From: Piscinibacter sp.
GTDB lineage: Bacteria > Pseudomonadota > Gammaproteobacteria > Burkholderiales > Burkholderiaceae_C
Assembly (NCBI GenBank): GCA_017983795.1
Contig: JAGOAS010000018.1
Coordinates: 38,129 to 102,128 of the forward strand
Reading direction: 5' to 3'
Length of the DNA: 64,000 bases
The notes beneath the pieces are model-generated. The model had not been told where the DNA came from. It was given only the letters and a program-made list of their open reading frames with translations, and ran no database searches. The translations under genes were made by a program, and so were the position numbers. The first letter of the stretch is position 1, and each line of letters starts with the position of its first letter. Of the stretch, positions 13,592-21,545 are shown piece by piece.

Positions 13592-14068
13592 ATGGCCCGT
13601 CGTCTCATGCATCGCGTCGCGCTCGCGGCCCTCGTCGCCGGCGCCTTCGCCGCGCCCGCCTGGGCCGATGCGACCTCGTCCGCCTCCTCGGCTTCGTCGG
13701 CTTCCTCGCAGAGCATCGGCAGCATCTCGGGCTCGATCGAGCGTTCGAGCAAGAGCTCCTCGGGCGACCGCAACGTCGCCGAGGGCGAGTACCGCATCAT
13801 GGAAGTCGCCGAGGTGGCCGAGCAACCCGGCACGCAGCGCCTGAAGCTGCAGGCCGTGAAGGCGGCCGGCACGGCCGACGACGAGTTCTTCCTCTACCTG
13901 CCGCAGCAGGTGGTCGAGCAGGGGCGCCTCGCCGAAGGCGGCGTGGTGATGGCGCGCCAGAAGCCCTACGGCCTGGAGTTCGCCCACGCGAAGACGCTCA
14001 AGGGCTTCTTCATGGCGCTCAAGGACGAGTGGTACCGCGAGCTGCAGACGCGCCCGGTTTCGCTCTGA
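13592..14068 (+). CDS. exported protein of unknown function with Ser/Ala-rich region
   Basis: This 158-residue protein starts at the ATG at 13592 behind AGGAG. It has a signal peptide (cleavage near AWADA, about 27), then a low-complexity Ser/Ala/Gly stretch (about 28-60), then a small folded domain with EYRIMEVAEVAEQPGTQ and EFFLYLPQQVVEQ. No family recognised. It shares a short overlap with the DUF2145-type gene downstream, so the two exported proteins may be used together. Confidence 0.75.
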   Translation: MARRLMHRVALAALVAGAFAAPAWADATSSASSASSASSQSIGSISGSIERSSKSSSGDRNVAEGEYRIMEVAEVAEQPGTQRLKLQAVKAAGTADDEFFLYLPQQVVEQGRLAEGGVVMARQKPYGLEFAHAKTLKGFFMALKDEWYRELQTRPVSL

Positions 14069-14967
14069 ACCGCTGGCGCCGCGCGGCGGCCGCGCTGGCG
14101 TTCGGCCTTGCCTGCGCAGTAGCGCAGGCCGGCGCGCTGCGCTACTGCGACGCGCCCACCGAGATGTCGCTCGAACAGCGCGACCGGCTGTTCCGCTTCG
14201 CCGAGCTCGTGCGCACCGAGCTGGCCGGCTCGGGCCAGCGCGTCGCGCTGCTGTCGCGCGCCGGCATCGATCTCGCGCGCTTCGGCGAGCGCTATTCGCA
14301 TGCCGGCGTCACGCTGCTGGGCAGCGCGATGGCGCCGTGGTCGGTGCGCCAGCTCTACTACGCCTGCGAGGAGAAGAAGCCGCGCATCTTCGACCAGGGG
14401 CTGACCGCCTTCCTGCTCGGCATGAGCGGCCCGGCGGGCGGCTACGTTTCGGCGGTGTTCCTGCCCGACGAGGCCGCCGCGCCGCTGGAACGCGCCGCGC
14501 TCGACGACCGCCATGCGCTCGCGCTGCTGCGCGGCGACTACAGCGCCAACGCCTACGTGTGGGCGCAGCGCTATCTGAACTGCAACCAGTGGGTGGCCGA
14601 GCTGCTGGGCATGGCCTGGGGCGACACGCCGGCCGGCGACGACGCACGCGCCCGGGCACAGGCCTGGCTGCGCGGCGCCGGCTACGAGGCGCACGCGTTC
14701 CACGTGCCCTTCGCGCCGATGATGTGGCTGGTCGCCGCGATTCCCTGGCTGCACCACATCGACCACCCGAGCGAGGATCTGGCGCAGGCGGTCTACCGCG
14801 TCAGCATGCCCTCGGCCATCGAGGCCTTCGTGCAACGCCGCTGGCCGCAGGCGCGGCGCGTCGAGTTCTGCCAGAAGGGCACGCGCGTGGTGGTGCGGCA
14901 GGGCTGGACGCCGATCGCCGAGGGCTGCACGCCGGAGCCCGGCGACCGGGTGCTGACGCTCGACTGA
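14029..14967 (+). CDS. DUF2145-family exported protein
   Basis: The frame encodes a signal peptide (AAAALAFGLACAVAQA) and a mature domain with CDAPTEMS.EQ, YSHAGVTL, LNCNQWVAELL and FCQKGTRVVV, matching DUF2145 as I recall it. No ATG is available. The GTG at 14029, with AAGGA 3 bases upstream and overlapping the previous gene by 40 bases, gives 312 residues; a CTG at 14065 inside the previous stop codon is the other option. Several cysteines suggest disulfides in the periplasm. Function unknown. The start is uncertain; the frame is not. Confidence 0.75.
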   Translation: MVPRAADAPGFALNRWRRAAAALAFGLACAVAQAGALRYCDAPTEMSLEQRDRLFRFAELVRTELAGSGQRVALLSRAGIDLARFGERYSHAGVTLLGSAMAPWSVRQLYYACEEKKPRIFDQGLTAFLLGMSGPAGGYVSAVFLPDEAAAPLERAALDDRHALALLRGDYSANAYVWAQRYLNCNQWVAELLGMAWGDTPAGDDARARAQAWLRGAGYEAHAFHVPFAPMMWLVAAIPWLHHIDHPSEDLAQAVYRVSMPSAIEAFVQRRWPQARRVEFCQKGTRVVVRQGWTPIAEGCTPEPGDRVLTLD

Positions 14968-15004
14968 GCCGCTCGGCCGGACCGCCGAGGTGATCGGCGA
15001 GGCG

Positions 15005-15041
15005 ATAGGCATTGCCAATCGCCGTGATTTCATCAATCAAA
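15005..15041 (+). promoter_or_regulatory. candidate OxyR binding site upstream of ahpC
   Basis: Four tetranucleotides occur at the exact OxyR spacing: ATAG-N7-CAAT-N7-ATTT-N7-CAAA (consensus ATAG-N7-CTAT-N7-ATAG-N7-CTAT). The first half, ATAGGCATTGCCAAT, is a near-perfect palindrome. The site lies about 75 bases before the ahpC start, where OxyR would contact RNA polymerase. Spacing is strong and base identity moderate. Confidence 0.6.
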
Positions 15042-15115
15042 CCACGATATGCTGCAGCGCACACAGAATAGCGCTCGTTGACGCTCTTTCGTCACTTTCA
15101 ACCCAAGGAAACCCC

Positions 15116-15679
15116 ATGTCGCTCATCAACACGCAAGTCCAGCCCTTCAAGACCACCGCCTTCCAGAACGGCAAGTTCATCGAGGTCAGCGACGAATCGC
15201 TGAAGGGCAAGTGGTCGGTACTGATCTTCATGCCGGCCGCCTTCACCTTCAACTGCCCGACCGAAGTGGAAGACGCCGCCGACAACTACGCCGCCTTCAA
15301 GGACGCCGGCGCCGAGGTCTACATCGTCACCACCGACACCCACTTCTCGCACAAGGTGTGGCACGAGACCAGCCCGGCCGTCGGCAAGGCCCGCTTCCCG
15401 CTGGTCGGCGACCCGACCCACAAGCTGACGCGTGCTTTCGGCGTGCACATCGAGGAAGAAGGCCTGGCGCTGCGCGGCACCTTCATCATCAACCCGGAAG
15501 GTGTGATCAAGACCGTCGAGGTGCACGACAACGCCATCGCGCGTGACGTGAAGGAAACGCTGCGCAAGCTGACCGCCGCGCAGTACGTGGCCAAGAACCC
15601 CGGCCAGGTGTGCCCCGCCAAGTGGCAGCAGGGCGCCAAGACGCTGACGCCTTCGCTCGACCTCGTCGGCAAGATCTGA
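15116..15679 (+). CDS. ahpC: alkyl hydroperoxide reductase subunit C (2-Cys peroxiredoxin)
   Basis: The 187-residue product has exactly the length of E. coli AhpC. Peroxidatic Cys47 is in FTFNCPTE and resolving Cys166 in QVCPAKW. Reduces H2O2, organic peroxides and peroxynitrite in the cytosol and is re-reduced by AhpF. AAGGAA precedes the ATG at 15116. ahpF follows after 21 bases, giving a two-gene operon that ends at a hairpin terminator (17291). A candidate OxyR site lies at 15005-15041, so induction by peroxide is expected. Confidence 0.97.
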   Translation: MSLINTQVQPFKTTAFQNGKFIEVSDESLKGKWSVLIFMPAAFTFNCPTEVEDAADNYAAFKDAGAEVYIVTTDTHFSHKVWHETSPAVGKARFPLVGDPTHKLTRAFGVHIEEEGLALRGTFIINPEGVIKTVEVHDNAIARDVKETLRKLTAAQYVAKNPGQVCPAKWQQGAKTLTPSLDLVGKI

Positions 15680-15700
15680 ACCTCTCGAGACGCCTTCACC

Positions 15701-17266
15701 ATGTTGGATGACAGCCTGAAATCCCAGCTCGCTGCGTATCTGGAACGCCTGCGCGAGCCGGTGCAACTGATCGCCACGCTCGACGAGCGCGAGGCCTCGG
15801 CCGAGATGCGCGAGCTGCTGCAGGAGATCGCGGCGCTGAATCCGCTGGTGGAGGCGCGTTTCGACGGCAACGATGCGCGCAAGCCCTCGTTCCAGATCAG
15901 CCGCAAGGGCGCCGACATGGGCCTGCGTTTCGCGGCCATCCCGATGGGCCACGAGTTCACCTCGCTGGTGCTGGCGCTGCTGCAGGCGGGCGGCCACCCG
16001 CCCAAGCTCGAGGCCGAGGTGATAGCGCAGATCCAGGCTCTCGAAGGCGACTTCGCCTTCGAGACCTACATGTCACTGACCTGCCACAACTGCCCGGACG
16101 TGGTGCAGGCGCTCAACCTGATGGCGGTGCTGAATCCGCGCATCCGCCACGTGGCGATCGACGGCGGCCTGTTCGAGGCCGAGGTCGCCGATCGCAAGAT
16201 CATGGCCGTGCCGACCATCTTCCTCAACGGCCAGCCCTTCGGCTCGGGCCGCATGGAAATCGGCGAGATCCTCGCCAGGATCGACACCGGCGCGGCGGCG
16301 CGCGACGCCGCCAAGCTGGCGCAGAAGGACGTGTTCGACGTGCTCATCGTCGGCGGCGGCCCGGCGGGTGCGGCGGCAGCGGTGTATGCCGCGCGCAAGG
16401 GCATCAAGACCGGCATCGTCGCCGAGCGCTTCGGCGGCCAGACGCTGGACACCCTGGGCATCGAGAACTTCATCTCCGTGCTCGAGACGCAGGGCCCGAA
16501 GTTCGCCGCGGCGCTGGAGGCGCATGCGCGCCACTACGACGTCGACATCATGAACGGCCAGCGCGTCGAGAAGCTCGAGCCCGCGCTGCAGCCGGGCGGC
16601 ACCAGCACGATCACGCTCGCCAATGGCGCGCAGCTGCGCGGCAAGACGCTGATCCTCTCCACCGGCGCGCGCTGGCGCAACGTCAACGTGCCCGGCGAAG
16701 CCGAGTACCGCAACAAGGGCGTGGCCTACTGCCCGCACTGCGATGGCCCGCTCTTCAAGGGCCGCAAGGTGGCGGTGATCGGCGGCGGCAACTCCGGCGT
16801 CGAGGCGGCGATCGACCTCGCCGGCATCGTCGAGCACGTCTCGCTGATCGAGTTCGCCGATGCGCTCAAGGCCGACGCGGTGCTGGTCGACAAGCTGAAG
16901 AGCCTGCCCAACGTGGCCATCCACGTGAATGCGCAGACCACCGAGATCACCGGCGACGGCCAGAAGGTCACGGGCCTGCGATACAAGGATCGCGCCAGCG
17001 GCGCCGAGCACTCGGTGGAACTGGCCGGCGTGTTCGTGCAGATCGGCCTGGTGCCCAACACCGAGTGGCTGAAGGGCACGCTGGAGCTGTCCAAGTACGG
17101 CGAGATCATCGTCGACGCCAAGGGCGCGACCAGCCTGCCCGGCATCTTCGCCGCCGGCGACGCGACGACCGTGCCCTACAAGCAGATCATCATCGCCGCG
17201 GGCGAGGGCGCGAAGGCCGCGCTGTCGGCCTTCGACCACCTGATCCGGCACGGCGCGAACGGCTGA
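15701..17266 (+). CDS. ahpF: alkyl hydroperoxide reductase subunit F (NAD(P)H-dependent flavoprotein)
   Basis: The product is 521 residues, the full family length. The N-terminal tandem thioredoxin-fold domain has the redox pair Cys128/Cys131 (CHNC). The thioredoxin-reductase-like body has the FAD motif [12 protein letters not shown], the second pair Cys344/Cys347 (CPHCDG), the NAD-binding [10 protein letters not shown] and the C-terminal IFAAGDAT. It passes electrons from NADH through FAD and both dithiols to AhpC. Operon with ahpC and complete. Confidence 0.97.
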   Translation: MLDDSLKSQLAAYLERLREPVQLIATLDEREASAEMRELLQEIAALNPLVEARFDGNDARKPSFQISRKGADMGLRFAAIPMGHEFTSLVLALLQAGGHPPKLEAEVIAQIQALEGDFAFETYMSLTCHNCPDVVQALNLMAVLNPRIRHVAIDGGLFEAEVADRKIMAVPTIFLNGQPFGSGRMEIGEILARIDTGAAARDAAKLAQKDVFDVLIVGGGPAGAAAAVYAARKGIKTGIVAERFGGQTLDTLGIENFISVLETQGPKFAAALEAHARHYDVDIMNGQRVEKLEPALQPGGTSTITLANGAQLRGKTLILSTGARWRNVNVPGEAEYRNKGVAYCPHCDGPLFKGRKVAVIGGGNSGVEAAIDLAGIVEHVSLIEFADALKADAVLVDKLKSLPNVAIHVNAQTTEITGDGQKVTGLRYKDRASGAEHSVELAGVFVQIGLVPNTEWLKGTLELSKYGEIIVDAKGATSLPGIFAAGDATTVPYKQIIIAAGEGAKAALSAFDHLIRHGANG

Positions 17267-17290
17267 GCGGCGCGGCGCTCCGAAAAGACA

Positions 17291-17324
17291 ACGGCTCCGG
17301 GTCGCAAGACACGGAGCCGTTTCT
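17291..17324 (+). terminator. intrinsic terminator of the ahpCF operon
   Basis: ACGGCTCCG and CGGAGCCGT form a perfect 9-bp stem around a 12-base loop, followed by TTCTC, 24 bases after the ahpF stop codon. Confidence 0.75.
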
Positions 17325-17339
17325 CATCGCTGATCCGAT

Positions 17340-17414
17340 TGGCGCGACCGGCAGGAATCGAACCTGCGACGTAGCCTTCGGAGGGCTGCATGATATCCAC
17401 TTCACCACGGTCGC
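17340..17414 (-). tRNA. tRNA-Arg (anticodon CCG)
   Basis: The 75-base gene folds as a standard cloverleaf: acceptor GCGACCG/CGGTCGC with discriminator G and encoded CCA, D-stem GTGA/TCAT, T-arm GCAGG-TTCGAAT-CCTGC. The anticodon loop CTCCGAA places CCG at positions 34-36 (bases 17379-17381), reading the CGG codon. The outermost anticodon-stem pair (27-43) is a C.A mismatch. It is convergent with ahpF and separated from it by the terminator. Confidence 0.95.
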
Positions 17415-17536
17415 GCGGGCAACCGTGGATTCTAGCGCCGCAGCCCCTGCGAGCGCGGATCTCCTCAAGGATCCGGCTGCGATGCCGATAGTGCGTGATG
17501 ACCGGCATGCCCCTGAAACCCCGCCGAGGAATCCGC

Positions 17537-18394
17537 ATGAATCCCTGCCTCACGCGCCGCGCCGCGCTGCTCGCCGCCGCCTTCGCCCTCGCCGCCGCGG
17601 CCCTGCCGTCGCGCGCGGCCGGCGCCACCTACCAGTTCTCGCCGGTCAACCAGTACGGCATCCAGGTCACGGCGGCCTACTGGAACCCGATCATCGACTA
17701 CGTCTCGGAGAAGAGCGGCGTGCAGCTGCGCCTGAAGATCGGCCGCACCTCGGCCGACACCACCGCCTACGTGCTCGCCCAGGAGGTGGACTTCGTCTTC
17801 ACCAACCACCTGTTCAGCCCGGAGCGCGAGGCGCTCGGCTGGAAGGTCTTCGGCCGCCGTATGACGCCGCCGCTGCACGGCCAGATCGTCGTGCCGGCCG
17901 ATTCGCCCATCGGCGAGCTCGCGCAGCTCGCCGGCAAGGAAGTCGCCTTCCCCGGGCCCGAGGCGACCATCGCCTACAAGTTCACCTACGCGCAGCTGCT
18001 GGCGCGCAAGATCGAGGTGATGCCGGTGTTCGCCGGCAACATGGACGGCGCGTTCGTGCAGCTGTTCGCCGGCAAGGCGGCCGCCGTGGGCGCGAACTCG
18101 CAGCTCGTCGAGGGCTACACGCAGCGCGAGGGCAAGAAGTTCAAGGTGCTGTGGAGCTCGCCGCCGCTGCACGACCTCGCGCTGATGCATTCGGCGCGCG
18201 TGCCGGCCGCCGATGCGCAGGCCGTGGCGCGCGCCTTCCTCGGCATGCACCTCGACCCGCGCGGCCGCGACATCCTCGAAGCCGCGTCCAAGCTCGCCGG
18301 CATCGCCAGCGGCGGGCACTTCGCGGCCTCGAACGGCTCCGAATACGGCGCCTACCGCGACTTCTACCGCACGGCGCCGCCGCAGCTGCGCTGA
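17537..18394 (+). CDS. PhnD-like phosphate/phosphonate-type periplasmic binding protein
   Basis: The 285-residue protein starts at the ATG at 17537 (GAGGA upstream) with a Tat-like or Sec signal (TRRAALLAAAFALAAAALPS, cleaved near 27). The body has YQFSPVNQYGIQVTAAYW, VDFVFTNHLFSPER, PGPEATIAYKFTYAQLL and AVGANSQL, the pattern of the PhnD/TctC-like cluster that binds phosphonate, phosphite or other anions. No permease or ATPase gene is adjacent. Its stop codon overlaps the ATG of a histidine kinase (ATGA at 18394), so it is more likely a signal-input protein for that kinase than a transporter part. Ligand unknown. Confidence 0.8.
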   Translation: MNPCLTRRAALLAAAFALAAAALPSRAAGATYQFSPVNQYGIQVTAAYWNPIIDYVSEKSGVQLRLKIGRTSADTTAYVLAQEVDFVFTNHLFSPEREALGWKVFGRRMTPPLHGQIVVPADSPIGELAQLAGKEVAFPGPEATIAYKFTYAQLLARKIEVMPVFAGNMDGAFVQLFAGKAAAVGANSQLVEGYTQREGKKFKVLWSSPPLHDLALMHSARVPAADAQAVARAFLGMHLDPRGRDILEAASKLAGIASGGHFAASNGSEYGAYRDFYRTAPPQLR

Positions 18395-20313
18395 TGTCCA
18401 CCCTGCTGCGCCGGCTGCGCCCGAGCGGCCTGTGGCCGACCTCGCTGGTCGGGCGCGTGTTCGCGCTGTACACGCTGGCGCTGGTCGGCTTCGTCGGCGC
18501 GGGGGTGGCGCTGTTCATCCACTACGAGTTCACCATCGGCCTGGACAACGCCCAGCGCCGCGCCGAAGGCCTGGTGCTGGTGATGGCGCCGACCATCCTC
18601 GACAGCGTGGTGATCGGCGACTACGACACGGTGCAGAAGACGCTGCAGCGCGCCATCCGCCACTCCGACTTCGCATCGGCCGAGTTCATCGACACGCGCG
18701 GCGGCCGGCTGCACGTCGCCGACCCGGGCGGCGCGCCCGGCGCGGCGCCGCGCTGGCTCACCGATCTGGTCGCGGCACGGCTGTACGACGCCAACCAGAC
18801 CATCACCGCCGGCGGGCGCGACTACGGCGTGCTGCGCATGAGCTATGCGCCGGACGCGATCGCCGGCCCGCTGTGGCAGCAGGCGACCCTGGCGGTCGGC
18901 CTCGGCCTGCTGGCGCTGGTGGGCGGCCTGGTCGGCATCCACGTGCCGCTCAGGCGCTGGCTCGGCAAGCTCGACCGCCTGCAGGCCTTCGACCGCGAAG
19001 GCGCGCTGGCCGCCGCCGAGCCGATGCCGCGCGCCGAGGACGCGCCGCTCGAGCTGCGCCGCACCTTCGAGACGCTCGAGCGCGCGGCGCGCTCGCGCGA
19101 GAACGCGCTGGCCGCGCTGCGCCGCGTGCTCGAGGGCCTGCTGCCGCAGGCCTCGGGCCCGCGCCCGGGCGACGACGACATCGAGGCGATCTCGCACCTG
19201 ATCGGCGTGCTGACCACGCGGCTGCAGGAGCGCGGCGACCAGCTCGACGCGATCTTCGCGCTCAGCCCCGACGGCTTCGTCTCCTTCGACGCCGCGCACC
19301 GCATCAACCACGTCAGCCCCTCGTTCACCCGCCTCACCGGCCTGGGCGAAGCCCAGCTGCTGCGCCTCGGCGAGGAGCAGCTGATCCCGCTGCTGCGCGC
19401 CGGCTGCGGCGTGAGCGCCGAGCGGCTCGCCTCCTTCGCGGCGCTGCGCGCGCAGGCCGGCGAGGGCGACGGCCGCCTGCTGCTCGACATCGAGCGGCCC
19501 AAGCGGCGCGTGCTGGCGATCGCGCTGCGCACCGGCGGCAGCGCGGCGGTCTCACAGCTGCTGCACGTGCGCGACGTGACGCACGAGACCGAGGTCGACC
19601 AGATGAAGAGCGAGTTCCTGTCCACCGCCGCGCACGAGCTGCGCACGCCGATGGCCAGCATCTTCGGCTTCGTCGAGCTGCTGATGTACCGCCGGCTCTC
19701 GCCCGAGAGCCAGCGCGACGCGATCGCGACGGTGCACCGCCAGACCTCGCTGATGATCGCCATCATCAACGAGCTGCTCGACCTCGCCCGCATCGAGGCG
19801 CGGCGCGGCCAGGACTTCGAGATCGTGCGCACCGACCTGGCCGCGCTGGTGCACGAGTGCGTGCACGACTTTCGCGCGCCCGAGGGCCGCGACGCGCCGG
19901 CCCTGGCGCTGCCGGCCGCGCCGGTGATGGTGGCGCTCGACCGCGGCAAGGCGCTGCAGGCGCTGCGCAACGTGCTGTCCAACGCCTACAAGTACTCGCC
20001 CGAGGGCGGCGCGGTGGCGGTCACGCTGGCGGTCGAGCACGGGCAGGCCGTCGTGGCCGTGCGCGACCACGGCATCGGCATGACGCCCGAGGCGGTGCGG
20101 CGCGTCTGCGAGCGCTTCTTCCGCGCCGACACCTCGGGCAGCATCCCCGGCACCGGCCTGGGCATGGCGATCGTCAAGGAGATCGTCGATCTGCTCGGCG
20201 GGCGCCTGGCGATCGAGAGCGCGCCGCAGCAGGGCACGACGGTGCGCATCGTGCTGCCGCTGGCGGCCGAGCCGGCGCCGCTCGCCGAAGCCGTCGAGCC
20301 TGCGCCGCTGTGA
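18394..20313 (+). CDS. membrane sensor histidine kinase with PAS domain
   Basis: This 639-residue kinase has TM1 near 20-42, a periplasmic loop of about 120 residues, and TM2 near 165-187. A linker and a PAS-like domain (about 285-390, DAIFALSPDGFVSFD) follow, then HisKA with phosphorylated His414 in STAAHELRTPM. The HATPase region carries NVLSNAYKYSPEGG, DHGIGM and GTGLGMAIV. It is coupled by ATGA to the PhnD-like binding protein, which probably feeds ligand occupancy to the periplasmic loop. No response regulator is adjacent, so its partner is encoded elsewhere. Confidence 0.9.
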   Translation: MSTLLRRLRPSGLWPTSLVGRVFALYTLALVGFVGAGVALFIHYEFTIGLDNAQRRAEGLVLVMAPTILDSVVIGDYDTVQKTLQRAIRHSDFASAEFIDTRGGRLHVADPGGAPGAAPRWLTDLVAARLYDANQTITAGGRDYGVLRMSYAPDAIAGPLWQQATLAVGLGLLALVGGLVGIHVPLRRWLGKLDRLQAFDREGALAAAEPMPRAEDAPLELRRTFETLERAARSRENALAALRRVLEGLLPQASGPRPGDDDIEAISHLIGVLTTRLQERGDQLDAIFALSPDGFVSFDAAHRINHVSPSFTRLTGLGEAQLLRLGEEQLIPLLRAGCGVSAERLASFAALRAQAGEGDGRLLLDIERPKRRVLAIALRTGGSAAVSQLLHVRDVTHETEVDQMKSEFLSTAAHELRTPMASIFGFVELLMYRRLSPESQRDAIATVHRQTSLMIAIINELLDLARIEARRGQDFEIVRTDLAALVHECVHDFRAPEGRDAPALALPAAPVMVALDRGKALQALRNVLSNAYKYSPEGGAVAVTLAVEHGQAVVAVRDHGIGMTPEAVRRVCERFFRADTSGSIPGTGLGMAIVKEIVDLLGGRLAIESAPQQGTTVRIVLPLAAEPAPLAEAVEPAPL

Positions 20314-20322
20314 GCACCCTCC

Positions 20323-20328
20323 TATAAT
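20323..20328 (+). promoter_or_regulatory. consensus sigma70 -10 (TATAAT) before the cytochrome c gene
   Basis: A perfect TATAAT in CCTCCTATAATTCG begins 10 bases after the kinase stop codon. No clear -35 is visible at 17 bases. A transcript would carry a leader of about 65 bases containing a GGCCCGCGCC-centred hairpin before the start at 20401. Confidence 0.55.
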
Positions 20329-20400
20329 TCGCCGGCTTTTTGCGCTCCCCGGCCCGCGCCGGGCGGGAGCACCCCCGACAGCCCCGACACCGAGGATTTC

Positions 20401-20937
20401 ATGAGCAGTGACTCGCACGACCACGACGGCCCGCACGAAGGCCCGATCAAGACGCCCAAGCAGCTGATCCTGGCCGTGGTGTTCGCCTTCGTCGTGCCGA
20501 TCTTCCTGATCGTGCTGCTGGTGAAGTACGTCGCCACCGACAACCGCGGCGGCGCCGGCAGCGACGGCCTGGGCGCCGAAGCGGTGGCGCGCCGCATCCA
20601 GCCGGTCGGCAGCATCCAGGTGAAGGACGCCTCCGACGCCGGCGCGCTCAAGACCGGCGAACAGGTCTTCACCGCCCAGTGCAGCGCCTGCCACGCCACC
20701 GGCGCCGCGGGTGCGCCCAAGTTCGGCGACAGCGCCGCCTGGGGCCCGCGCATCGGCGCCGGCTACGCGGCGCTGCTGAACTCGGCGCTCAAGGGCAAGA
20801 ATGCAATGGGCCCGCAGGGCGGCGGCGACTTCAGCGACCTCGAGATCGGCCGCGCGGTGGTCTACATGGCCAACAAGGGCGGTGCCAGCTTCGCCGAGCC
20901 GAAGGCGCCAGCGGCCGCCGCCTCCGCTGCCAACTGA
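20401..20937 (+). CDS. membrane-anchored monoheme cytochrome c (cytochrome c5 family)
   Basis: This 178-residue protein has an N-terminal His/Asp-rich tail, one transmembrane anchor (about 22-45, AVVFAFVVPIFLIVLLV) and a periplasmic class I cytochrome domain. The heme motif is CSACH and the distal Met is probably in NAMGPQGG. The cytochrome c5/CycA-like architecture fits a short-range electron carrier to a terminal oxidase. It has its own promoter (TATAAT at 20323) and an intrinsic terminator directly after it, so it is monocistronic. The Ala/Pro-rich C-terminus is flexible. Confidence 0.9.
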   Translation: MSSDSHDHDGPHEGPIKTPKQLILAVVFAFVVPIFLIVLLVKYVATDNRGGAGSDGLGAEAVARRIQPVGSIQVKDASDAGALKTGEQVFTAQCSACHATGAAGAPKFGDSAAWGPRIGAGYAALLNSALKGKNAMGPQGGGDFSDLEIGRAVVYMANKGGASFAEPKAPAAAASAAN

Positions 20938-20959
20938 AGGCGCGACGCGCCCCGCAACG

Positions 20960-20983
20960 AGCCGGCCCGCGGGCCGGCTTTTT
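20960..20983 (+). terminator. intrinsic terminator of the cytochrome c gene
   Basis: AGCCGGCCCGCGGGCCGGCT is a perfect 20-base palindrome followed by a run of five T, 22 bases after the stop. Its last base is the first base of the convergent gene's stop codon. Confidence 0.85.
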
Positions 20984-21531
20984 CATGCCTGCGCGGCGTG
21001 CTGCACGGCCGGGCTGAGCACGTAGCGGTAGCGCCGCGGCAGCTCGGCGAAGGCGATCTCCTGCGGCGCCCACTGCGCGCGCTCGACGGCGTCGGCCGCC
21101 AGGCCCATGTCCAGCGTGTGCACGATGCCGAGGCCGAGTTCGGTGGCGAGAAAGAGCCGGCCCTGCTCGTCGAGCCAGGCCGCATCGACGCCTTGCGCCG
21201 GCATTCCGGTATGGCTGGTCACTGCCGGCGCGCCATCGCCCTGCGCATGCAGACGCCACACGAAGGGCGCCGCCTCGAGCTCGACGTAGACACGCTGCGG
21301 GCCGTTCTGGAAGAACCAGGCGCCGCGCTCATCGGCGGCGTAGTTGCGGTGGATGAACTCGCGCAGCTTGTCGTGCAGGATGCGGCTGCCCTTGACCTGC
21401 GGGAAGGGCCCGGCACGCTGCACACGCTCGTCGCGCATGCTCCAGTCGCCGCGCGCATCCAGCGCCAGCCAGCCCCAGCAGTGCGGCACGTTGGGCCACT
21501 TCTTCAACGCCGCCTTGACGATCTCGTCCAT
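20983..21531 (-). CDS. conserved cytosolic protein of unknown function
   Basis: The 182-residue protein begins MDEIVKAALKKWPNVPHCWG and continues with GWLALDARGDWSMRDERVQ, FIHRNYAADERGAWFFQNGP and YVELEAAPFVW. No signal peptide or membrane segment. The pattern recalls a small betaproteobacterial DUF family, but I cannot name it with confidence and assign no function. It is downstream of yheT on the same strand (14-base gap), probably cotranscribed. Confidence 0.75.
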   Translation of the reverse strand: MDEIVKAALKKWPNVPHCWGWLALDARGDWSMRDERVQRAGPFPQVKGSRILHDKLREFIHRNYAADERGAWFFQNGPQRVYVELEAAPFVWRLHAQGDGAPAVTSHTGMPAQGVDAAWLDEQGRLFLATELGLGIVHTLDMGLAADAVERAQWAPQEIAFAELPRRYRYVLSPAVQHAAQA

Positions 21532-21545
21532 GCGCCGATGCTGCG

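Noticed and set aside
17065-18393. N-terminal extension of the kinase frame through ahpF, the tRNA and the PhnD-like gene
   Set aside because: The extension runs through a tRNA and two other genes; the kinase starts at the coupled ATG at 18394.
20335-20375. GC-rich hairpin in the leader of the cytochrome c gene as a terminator or riboswitch
   Set aside because: The stem has no T tract after it and no recognisable riboswitch core; it is kept only as part of the leader description.
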